Origin: Azolla pinnata
Taxonomy: Eukaryota > Streptophyta > Polypodiopsida > Salviniales > Salviniaceae
DNA length: 22,493 nucleotides
Direction of reading: 5' to 3'
Assembly: GCA_037176905.1 (NCBI GenBank)
Contig: JBBBWG010026658.1
Span: 46,586 to 69,078 of the forward strand
The notes beneath the pieces were generated by a model, which saw only the letters and a program-made list of their open reading frames with translations, made no database searches and was not told where the DNA came from. Each line of letters opens with the position of its first letter. The stretch's first letter is position 1. Made by a program: the position numbers and the translations under genes. Shown here piece by piece: positions 1 to 8,107 of the stretch.

Positions 1-480
1 TATGTATGTATGTGTGCATGCATGCTGATGTGCTTGCATGTATGTATGTATGTGTGCGTGCGTGTTGTATGTATGCATGTGTGCATGCATGCTGATGTGC
101 TTGCATGTATGTATGTGTGTGTGCGTGGGTGTTTATGTATGTACGTGTGCATGTATGCATGTATGCATGCATGCTGATGTGCTGGCATGTATGTGTGCGT
201 GCATCCTGATGTGCTGGCATGTATGCATGTGTGTGTGCATCCTGATGTGCTTGCATGTATGTATGTGCGCATGCATGCTGATGTGCTTGCATGTATGTAT
301 GTGTGTGTGTGTGCATGCTGATGTGCTTGCATGTATGTATGTGTGCGCGGGTGTGTGTTGTATATATGCATGTGTGTCGATGTGTATGTACGTTCGTATG
401 TATGTATGTATGTATGTATGTGCGCATGTGCATGTGCATGTATGTATGGATGTATGTCTGCGTATATCTGCATGCATGAA
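1..480. repeat. TGTA/CATG-rich minisatellite
   Basis: Nearly pure alternating TG/CA and TATG words with an embedded core, TGATGTGCT followed by T or G and then GCATG. The core recurs at about 26, 93, 175, 207, 243, 279 and 319. The last five copies are spaced 32-40 bases, so the array has a higher-order unit of about 36 bases on a degenerate TATG/TGTG background. It starts before the window edge and fades at about 470-480. The long frames through it, rich in Cys, Met, Val and His, are repeat artefacts. Confidence 0.93.
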
Positions 481-1223
481 ACTTTTCATTATTTCCCACA
501 GATGCCCCTTTAGGACCTGCTCTTTTGATTCATCAAACAGAACAGACTCTGACCAACGCTTATGCCTACAATCATCAAATCAGCAAATTCCAGCATTTTG
601 CATCGAATGTGTGTAGAATACGTCCGAGTATTCTGAAACGTATCAATTTTTTAACAACGTCAATAGAAGCCCCATGCATACATACATGACGGTGCACTCC
701 GGAAATCAGTATGAATATCATCAAGACTCCCCGAATCTTCGATCAATAATAAAAAAATAAAAAATAAAAGTTCTAAATTATTTTATATTGAGCTGCAATC
801 AATCCTATAATCATACATATACTTTGTTAAGACCCTTTGAATGAGAATGGTTGACATGATAGCATTTCGGATCATTCAGCCCGCGATAAGTTTTATAAAC
901 AACAGCATCATTCTCACATTTGCTTGAGATACATAATATTGTTCTTATCTGAAATTATCGTCCTCCTCAATGGTTTTTTCCACTTGCGTAGCAGTGGCTG
1001 TATATGAATTACCCATCTGGATTACTGTAGCCAGCTGACATTGTTTATAACTAACGATACGACAAAACAATTTTGCTCATTCGTTATTAGAATCCAAACT
1101 TTTCTGTGCCATTGCATAGCTTGTTGCGAGGGCCTTCGATTACTCGTGATAAATTTCTTAATCACATCTTCACGCCTACTAAAATTACAAATTACAAATC
1201 AACGCCTAGTCTTGTCGCTAACT

Positions 1224-1281
1224 GATTAATTCCTAATCGCTTCTCATGGATCGATTAATTCCTAATTGCTTCTCACTAATC
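1224..1281. repeat. Two-copy 29-bp tandem repeat
   Basis: Two adjacent copies of a 29-base unit beginning GATTAATTCCTAAT (1224-1252 and 1253-1281) differ at only a few positions. A third copy is cut short after GATT. The flanks (to about 1345) carry further looser TAATTGCTTC words, so this may be the best-preserved part of an older array. Confidence 0.8.
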
Positions 1282-1510
1282 GATTCTATCCTTCCCTTAC
1301 TAATTGCTTCCATCTATCTCTTCTCATGTTCATTGATTCATAATCTTCGTACAGCTATTTACCAATTGCTTCCCACTTCCTGCCGCTCGTCACTACTCAA
1401 TTTTCTTGCTGTAATCGATTAACAGAAGTTAGTAGTTTCCGGATCTAATTAATTTTGGCGTGGATGGGTTGCACAAATTTGGCAAAAGGGAGCAATTAGA
1501 GAAGAAGGCC

Positions 1511-1545
1511 TTCTCTTCTTCTTCTTCTTCTTCTTCTTCTTCTTC
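1511..1545. repeat. (TTC)n microsatellite
   Basis: About twelve TTC units, interrupted once near the start, run directly up to an ATG at 1546. On the minus strand the tract is a poly-Glu frame. Pyrimidine-rich leaders of this kind are common in plant 5' untranslated regions, but no downstream gene could be established. Confidence 0.9.
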
Positions 1546-1610
1546 ATGGAAGTAGCAACAGCAGCTGCAGCAACAAGCACTGTAGCAGATGATGGTGGCC
1601 AGGCTTAAGC

Positions 1611-1800
1611 TTAGGGTTAGGGTTAGGGTTTGGGCTAAAGTTCGGAAGAGTAGCATCGAAGCGTGCAGGAAGATCAGGGATGGAGGCAGGAGCACAGCTC
1701 GGCTTTTGACAGTCCGGGCGAGGGAAGATGATGGCAGGGCTAGGGTTAGGGTTGATTAGGGTTAGGGTTAGGGTTAGGGTTAGGGTTAGGGTTAGTGCAA
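1611..1800 (+). repeat. Interstitial telomere-like TTAGGG repeats
   Basis: Two runs of the hexamer TTAGGG lie at 1611-1630 (about three units) and 1740-1795 (about eight units, one interrupted), with single GGTTAG remnants at about 1811 and a TTTAGGG word at about 1913. The hexamer is the vertebrate type; most plants use the heptamer TTTAGGG, which in this window dominates only at 6351-6411. The runs are short, imperfect and separated by unique sequence, so this is an interstitial site and not a chromosome end. Confidence 0.9.
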
Positions 1801-2684
1801 TGGAGGGAAGTAGGGTTAGAAAAACCTGCTGCTGATCAACCAATTGAATGCCCATAGAAACGTGAACGCGATCTTGATCATATACTGTCAATGTACACAC
1901 CAACTAGGTCAGGGTTTAGGGTTTTTGCGTGCTGTTTGCCGACTGCAGCAGAGAGATGCCTGCTACTCCAGCCGCAACCCAAACCATGACGATCCATGAT
2001 ATGCAAGAATCGAATTCAACTTTCTTAGCTCCATTCAAAAACCATCGCTGATTCTCGAGCAGCTTTCACCTGAAATCACTGCCGAAAGCTTAGAGAACGG
2101 AGCCATCAGCTTCAAAGATAGATCTTCATCTTTCATGTGTATTCCAAAAGTCGAAAACAAGCAGGCAGCAGTTATGCATTAGATACAGAAGCTGGTCCTG
2201 AAACCGTTAGAAATCAATATACAGAAAGCACCCAGAGGTATTATTCTTAACAAGGTTACCGAGAGTTTGGCTGTCATTGCCAACTAAAGAAGAGCTTGAG
2301 ATTTTCAATGTACAGTACAAATTTGAACAAGCTATAGACTCGTCGCCCTTCTGTGGATTCTACAATTGTATCTGCATCCATCCACCAAAAATCTTTTAAC
2401 CTCCAATTTGTAATCTACAAGTTTGCTCTCCTTTTGTATCACCGCAGAAATGGAAAAAAAATTTCCCACCAAACGCCACGCATTTCATGCCTTAAAACCT
2501 CAGTGATGGAGATCGACAAGCTTCAGCATTTCTTTGGCAAGCTTTGGACATGCTTTTGGAGTTCACGTGTCTCTGAATTTCCAGTGATCGTGAATAGCAC
2601 ACAGATATAGCTGGCTACCTATCTTCATTCACATTTTTTATGTACATTGACAGTTATGTATGTATGTACAAGTGGCTTCGTTCT

Positions 2685-5600
2685 TCAATTCACAGATTGC
2701 AACTTTTCTCCTTCTTCAGGAGAAAACAACGCTGTCAGGTGTAGTGTAACATGCTGTAAATTGGATATGAGCTCCAAATGTTAGACGATTTCTAATGTTC
2801 CAATCATATCAAGAACGGTTGAAAAGCAAATCAACTAATCCCAAATCAACATGTAAAAACGTACATATATACAAGCATGCATGTATATACATCCGTAGAA
2901 ACATATATAGATAGATAGAGAGAGAGAGAGAGAGCATACCTTAATTTGTGTCCGATTGTACGTGTATATCATATGAACCAACTTCTCTGAATCCTGTATT
3001 ATAGCTGGATACGAGAACTCACTGTTATAATCCGCATCTTCTAAAGTGAACACCTCTTGCCAATTGTATCCATCATCCTCTGAAAGGGAAACTTTAAGAG
3101 TGCCCCGAGAACCTGTATTGTGAACAACTACAAGCCGACCATCCTTGAGCTTTATGCCATCAATCCCTGCATTGGAATTTGGAAATCAAAAGCAAAATTA
3201 CTCTCCCTCAATCTCAAGTATTGTTGTCGAAGGTATCTCTTGAGGATTTGAGTGTGTTTTAGGGTTTTACGCCAGCGTTGTCAATCAATTGCAATGGCCA
3301 AATACCTACCACTGTTGGGGCTCTCGAGTGTTGTTGGATGGGCATAAGTCCACGTTAAACCTTTATCAAAGGAATCAGCAAAGCAAACATAGCCGATATC
3401 TTCAGTAGAGCGTAATAAAACACGAATATTCCCACTTTTAGTTATGAATGGCACAGGTTGAATAACACCCATCAGCTGTTGAGGCAAGTAAATGGGGCCA
3501 TGCTTTGACCAAGTATAGCCGAAATCAGACGTAATCTGCAACAGTGGTAGCAGCCAAAAACTCCAATCAGAAAATTGAAGATCTTAGGAGGTGGAGAGAT
3601 GATATTTTTTCCACGTTCCACATGAAATAGCAAAACTTTATTTAAATGAATGAGGTTTTCTCTATTAAGAGATGGAGAATAACAAGCAATAGGCATATGT
3701 ATCAAATAAAAGTAACAATTGAGCAATATAAATAAAAATGGCAAACCTCCATCCATGCTCCCCATGCCATGTAGCTTTCTACTGATGATCCACAGAGTAG
3801 AGTACCATCTTCCAATAATAATGGCTGAAATTTTACATTTAAGATTAGCATGAGAGCTTCTTGGACAATCATGAAAGCAAAACAAATGGCCAGGTATACG
3901 GATTGTGAGGTGCAAAATATTCTCACTGTATGAGAGCAGGTAAGGTTTGTTTATTCCTGAATTTGATAAACCACACATTATATCCAATTCACATTTTTCA
4001 TTACCTTGTTCTTGATTGGCCCCAAAATGCCGGGTGGCAGCTGTTCTCTCTCGGACCATGTCAGCCCATTATCAAAGGATCGCTTCATAAAGCCACTCCA
4101 TCTATGCACAACATGCCAAAACCAAAGCAAACTTTAAAATTCTCGTTGATGTTACAAAGCACTCTTGTGTTCATGCATGACTCTTCGAGTATGTACTCAT
4201 GGTCTATAATAGTTGGTGGCAGGAAGAGATACTTCTGAACTTCAGGCCCAATTTTGTAGAAGATCAAGATTTGTCCATCTGGTGTTTTAAAAAGAACTGG
4301 GTTCCACATAGGCACATCCGGCTCCTCATCAACTAGAATAGGATCACCCCATGAGCCTCCCTACATGGATACACATTCATCAATTCACCTAAAGACTTTT
4401 CCAAAGACATTAAAAGACGATTCATTGTGTTCACATCACTAACCACATAAAGCTGGCACCATATCTTTACATCTGCCTCCCCTTCATTTGTTCCCCCAAA
4501 ATAAGCTGCAAGAAATATCCTTTTGTCAACCTGGAGATTACAATGCCCTATCCAAAGCTTATTATCGAAGATCTCGAGAATAGTTAATCAGCAGAGAATC
4601 ACAAGTAAACATACACGTGTGCATTACACATTGACCTGCTTTTATGTTTGGTTCGTGAGAAATATATGCACAACATCTCCCGTCTCTGGTTGGACCACAT
4701 TACATATGTGCATAAATCCCCCCAGTCATGACCAGGTCATCCCCTAGATAATTAATATCTTTCTATTTGTACATGATTACGCCATCCTACAACCCATCAA
4801 CCATCTATCTACAACCTCTAGATAGGTATCCACCTAATCTTGGTTACATCAATCTATCCATCCACCTCTTCCTATATACATCTATCAGACAATCCATGTG
4901 TGTGTGTCCATTTGTCTACTATCCCTCAGCCATTTATCTAAGCCTCGATATGCCAATCCATACGAGTCCTCATCAATACATGTACCCATTTGTCCACCAT
5001 CCATTAGTCATCTATCTAGAACCATATCGACCTATTCCCAAATCCATCCATTAAACAATCCACGTGTCCTCATCATACAAGTATCCATATGCCTAACCAC
5101 CTAATCTTATATCCATCCATCAAACCATCCATTGATTTATCTAACCGTCTATCTATCTTGTGTGCACATTTTCAAGGAAAAATACTCCGAAATACCCAAG
5201 CTATCCTTGATTTTCCTGAGTCTGTTACTTCTATGAGCACCCTGCTCCAGCCTTTTCATGGAATCACATTTTCCATCTGAGATACTATATGATTAATTCA
5301 TCCACTATTCTCGTTTTTGGGGGATGACTGAGACTTGTGTAAAGGGGGAACAAATATTTTGGAGCATTGGGGGAAATAAAGAAAAATTCAGGGGTATGTA
5401 TGAGCAAGGGTTTCCTTCGTCAAATATTTATTTATCTTTATGTAATCTAGACCTAACTATCGATATCTATATCCATCTACCTACCGATCTATCACTCGTT
5501 TACTTTAACCAAATTGTCAAAATGAGTGTGTCAGAAAAATACCTCGACAATTGTGGAAGCATGGCAACTATTGAAAGGAGCATGACCTGCTTCGAATGTA

Positions 5601-6037
5601 TACTCTTGCCTAACAAGGCCTTGATTTCTGGGAGTAGAAAGGATGGGCTTTCCATAAGGATCATCGTTAGTAGAAGGCACGGGCTTTCCATAAGGATCAT
5701 CGTTGGGTTCCACATATTCCAGCTCAGAATCCCTTCTTTTCTCAGATAACCTTCCATCGAGTACACGTTGCAAAAACGAGAAAAAGGGAAAGAAAGAAAA
5801 AACAGCAAGAAGGTCAACACCCATACATGGATTTCCATGGAAATCATCCAAAGCCTTGCCTTATGGAACAGAATGAAAATGTGCCCACTACTAATATATG
5901 CATGCCCACACCCTCCAACACCAAAATTGAATGTATCTTTGCCGATCAACCGGAACGGATGAAAGAGAAGAAGCTTACAGAATTCCCCATCTTTTCTTTT
6001 TTCCGTTTTCAGTGTTCGTTTACCTTCCGGCCCGCAT
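2685..6037 (-). CDS. Sialidase-like BNR/Asp-box protein, 9 coding exons
   Basis: Coding exons, in order: 6037-6024, 5750-5543, 4530-4447, 4360-4233, 4101-4005, 3824-3747, 3535-3310, 3166-2940 and 2753-2685. They total 1131 nt and give 376 aa, with consistent phases and GT-AG ends. Four Asp-boxes of the sialidase propeller are visible: SFDNGLTW (153-160), TSDFGYTW (205-212), SFDKGLTW (258-265) and SEDDGYNW (307-314). Conserved blocks include [25 protein letters not shown] and EFSYPAIIQ. There is no signal peptide or membrane span, so the protein is probably cytosolic or organellar. It belongs to the BNR_2 (sialidase-like) family found in bacteria and plants. Plants have little or no sialic acid, so the substrate is unknown; another nonulosonic or acidic sugar is only a guess. 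The start (residues MRAGR split by an intron) is the least certain part. The donor after 4447 is a weak GTGGTT. Residues 21-44 are a 12-residue tandem duplication. Confidence 0.88.
2905..2934. repeat. GATA/GA microsatellite in an intron
   Basis: A short GATA run passes into about nine GA units. It lies immediately downstream of the splice donor at 2939 of the last intron of the sialidase-like gene, so on the transcript strand it is a CT-rich tract starting a few bases into the intron. Confidence 0.85.
4531..5542 (-). other. Long second intron of the sialidase-like gene
   Basis: A 1012-bp intron between the exons ending at 5543 and starting at 4530. Much of 4780-5160 is imperfect ATCC/ATCT tetranucleotide repeat, with words such as CCATCTATCTA and ATCCATCCAT. 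The open frames in it follow the repeat and look like nothing known. The rest is unremarkable AT-rich sequence. Confidence 0.75.
4780..5160. repeat. Degenerate ATCC/ATCT simple repeat
   Basis: Diffuse tetranucleotide-derived sequence made of CATC, TATC and CCAT words, with several near-identical 30-50 base segments such as the recurring CCATTTGTC...ATCTATCT pattern at about 4908, 4987 and nearby. It is an old expanded microsatellite inside an intron. Confidence 0.7.
5633..5704 (-). repeat. 36-bp in-frame tandem duplication
   Basis: Two abutting 36-base copies (5633-5668 and 5669-5704) differ only around the GGAT/GCAC positions. They encode [12 protein letters not shown] followed by [12 protein letters not shown], residues 21-44 of the sialidase-like protein, just before the conserved propeller begins. 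The duplication keeps the frame. Confidence 0.93.
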
Positions 6038-6200
6038 CTTGGGGAATCTGGCTCTCAGGGAAGCCGAGGGTTCGGGTAGGAGGAGACGGAGGAGGAAGAA
6101 GAACCCTAAGACCCAGAGAGCTGACCTGAGTGGAAAAGAGGAGGCCATCAAAACAAACGGTTTGGGGTTGGGCAAGAGAGCTCTTCTTCTGTGGCATCCT

Positions 6201-6254
6201 CTTCACCACCATCATCATCATTCATCTTCTTCTTCATCTTCTTCTTCTTCTTCA
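6201..6254. repeat. CATCAT/TTC-rich microsatellite
   Basis: CACCATCATCATCATT passes into TTCTTCTTCATCTTC-type repeat. It lies about 170-220 bases upstream of the sialidase-like start codon on the other strand and next to the telo-box cluster at 6351. Long His/Ser frames through it are artefacts. Confidence 0.85.
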
Positions 6255-6318
6255 TGTGGGCATTGCCATGTCCTCCATGCCCATCAGCAGCATCTTGTGG
6301 TATACAAAACCAGAACCA

Positions 6319-6413
6319 GAACTCCTCTCCATCCTCTCCATCCTTGAGCCCCTAAATCCTAAACCCTAAACCCTAGAACTCCTCTCCATCCTTAAGCCCT
6401 AAACCCTAAATCT
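6319..6413. repeat. Tandem duplication with plant-type telo-boxes
   Basis: Two imperfect copies of a segment starting GAACTCCTCTCCATCC each end in CCCTAAA heptamers (6351-6375 and 6396-6411). CCCTAAA is the plant telomere unit read on the complementary strand, and AAACCCTAA is the plant telo-box found near transcription starts. It lies about 310-375 bases upstream of the sialidase-like start codon, so a promoter role is possible but unproven. Confidence 0.8.
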
Positions 6414-7426
6414 CCCCACACCCGATGAACCGCAAATCTTGGCACAACTGAAAGAAGCGATGCGCTACGGTAAAGCTTCCGAGAGCTCGGATAGGCCTCC
6501 TTGCTCGAGGTTGAGCTAGATTCTGTGATCGGTTTGCATTGGCTATGTTCCAGGTTACTTGTGGTGCCCATGCAACTTGGCATGGACCTGGATCGAACCT
6601 GACTATAGGGTTCGTCTCTTAAAAAAGAACACACCATTCTGAGTACAGATGCAACTGCCTCCTGCAGTTAGTTGCCTTCGAATGAAGCGGGCCATCATAC
6701 AATGCTCAAAACCAATGAATGTTTAACGTAAATGCGACTCTCTCTATATCGGTGTTAACATAGTTGTAATTGCCGGCCAAGGCAGCTCACGTCGGCTCTG
6801 ATGGGTAGATCGATTGATGCCCGATGCAAGGATCTTTCTCTCATTTGATCGAGCCGTTTCGATCGCCCATAGCATACTGATATTTTCCTTCATCAATGAC
6901 CAACAACAGACGCTAACTTGCTACGAATGCCATGACACCTAGAAAATGTTGCACCAAAACAACCCGATCAGAATGCCTATCTATTTCTCGTCGCACCAAG
7001 GCGACAACACTAGCTGGTTTCGCTCAAATCGGGGGGGCTTATGTCTTATCTAGCACAGGCTGATACACGATCTCTCCAATCGCGATCACTTCGTGTTCCT
7101 GGATGATGATATGGAATCAGAAGAAGGATTCTCCAAAGCCGGCCAAGCCGGGTGATTAGAATGCGATCCGAGGAACGATCCTCGTTCTTTCTTTCTTTCT
7201 TCTATTAAATTTCACTGCACAAGGGCAGAAAGAGAAAGCTTGTACCTTGTGAACGAAGCAAAGCAGTGCAAGAACAACAGATGGGCACATCATCATGATG
7301 CATGGCCACGTACAGACGACGATAGTGCAGATATATACAGACACAAACATACATGTACAACGGATGCGTATTTGTGTACATCGTGCATGGCTACGTTTGG
7401 CCGATCTGGCGAGATCGTTTGTTTCG

Positions 7427-7675
7427 ACGAATGCAGCAAAACCATGCGTAGATTCCGTCTAGCTGCGATTGATCTGCACACGAGAAAAAGGTGAGTAGAT
7501 TGACACATTTCGAGCTTCGATTTTCGGAAGAACCAACGATCTCCGATCCACGAATGCAGCCAAATCATGCATAGATTTCATCCGAGACATGACCTGATTG
7601 ATTCTGCTGCACACAAGAAGAAGGTGGGTAGATTCGCACATTTCAAGCTTTTGATCACACAAGAAACAGAAACCT
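7427..7675. repeat. Tandem duplication, about 120-130 bp, two copies
   Basis: Copy 1 starts near 7427 and copy 2 near 7549. Shared landmarks in order are CGAATGCAGC, CATGCRTAGATT, TGATTGATYTGC, GCACACRAGA, GTRGATT and CACATTTC followed by AGCTT. The copies have diverged by substitutions and by a small insertion in copy 2. No reading frame explains the conservation. It lies 0.4-0.7 kb upstream of the GH27 start codon. Confidence 0.8.
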
Positions 7676-7986
7676 GCCACATCGAAAGAAAGCACGACAT
7701 GGACATGGCAAATGCAAAGGGAGTGATTCCCTTTCCTTGTCATCTGTGATGCTGTCGTGTGCGTGCTCACGCATTTTTCCCATCCAAATTCAGTGTGCCA
7801 AAGCAAGGTAAGCTCACCATTTCTTCTTGATCCCCTATTTTGTAACCAACAGGATGAGCAAAGGGAAGTGTTTGTTACAGGTAGCTTTAGCACCCAAGTG
7901 AAAGCTCTGATCTTTCTTTCCAAAGACGGAATGATGAAGAAGAGATGTATCTCTCCATTGTTTGATTCACACTACATCTGCGCGCA

Positions 7987-7993
7987 TATATAA
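7987..7993 (+). promoter_or_regulatory. Candidate TATA box of the GH27 gene
   Basis: TATATAA sits in the context CGCGCATATATAATATTAG, 115 bases before the start codon at 8108. A start of transcription roughly 25-35 bases downstream would give a leader of 80-90 bases that contains the telomere-like repeat at 8060-8086. This is placed by motif and spacing only. Confidence 0.5.
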
Positions 7994-8059
7994 TATTAGT
8001 GCCCATGGACACGTTCATCAGCAGAAGTCGAGTTTGGGTTTCGGAAGCAGGCTGTTGCA

Positions 8060-8086
8060 TTAGGGTTAGGGTTAGGGTTAGGGTTT
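8060..8086 (+). promoter_or_regulatory. Telomere-like/telo-box run in the GH27 leader
   Basis: Four TTAGGG units end in GGGTTT, 22 bases before the start codon at 8108 and downstream of the TATA-like box, so the run is probably transcribed as part of the 5' UTR. The complement contains the telo-box core AACCCTAA, known in plants as a promoter element of highly expressed genes. Its function here is inferred from position. Confidence 0.65.
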
Positions 8087-8107
8087 GCAGAATTTGCGGT
8101 GATCCAA

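Larger units (their letters stand above)
481..2684. other. Intergenic region, no supported gene
   Basis: This is AT-rich sequence between the minisatellite and the stop codon of the sialidase-like gene. Inside it I see a 29-base direct repeat, a TTC tract, two telomere-like runs and short open frames without recognisable domains. The part nearest 2684 should contain the 3' untranslated region of the minus-strand sialidase-like gene, but I could not place its end. No tRNA, rRNA or transposon ends were recognised. Confidence 0.55.
6038..8107. other. Divergent intergenic region
   Basis: About 2.07 kb separates the start codons of the divergent sialidase-like (minus) and GH27 (plus) genes. It contains the leaders of both, a TTC/ATC tract, two telo-box clusters (6351-6411 and 8060-8086), a TATA-like box at 7987 and a 120-130 bp tandem duplication at 7427-7675. 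A plausible 5' UTR acceptor (CACTCAG on the minus strand, near 6126) suggests that the sialidase-like leader is itself spliced. Nothing coding was recognised in 6640-7420. Confidence 0.6.

Noticed and set aside
38-616. Cys/Met/Val/His-rich frames of up to 192 codons on both strands
   Set aside because: They are translations of the TATG/TGTG minisatellite; the frames stay open because the repeat lacks stops.
1740-1795. A real chromosome end
   Set aside because: Too few units, imperfect, and followed by thousands of bases of ordinary genic sequence on both sides.
1429-1903. Minus-strand frames with poly-Glu and Pro-Asn or Leu-Thr repeats
   Set aside because: They are read-through of the TTC tract and telomere-like repeats; there is no conserved domain.
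5531-5851. Unspliced start of the sialidase-like protein with a hydrophobic N-terminus
   Set aside because: The hydrophobic part is the translated polypyrimidine tract of an intron end. A spliced start (6037-6024 joined to 5750) has consensus sites and keeps the frame. This is still the least certain part of that gene.
6585-6605. tRNA-like B-box (GGTTCGATCC on the minus strand), possible SINE
   Set aside because: No A-box at the proper distance, no pairing T-stem and no A-tail or target duplication seen.
7459-7923. Minus-strand 154-codon frame upstream of GH27
   Set aside because: No recognisable domain, Cys/Arg/Ser-rich composition, and it runs through a tandem duplication whose copies are not in the same frame.
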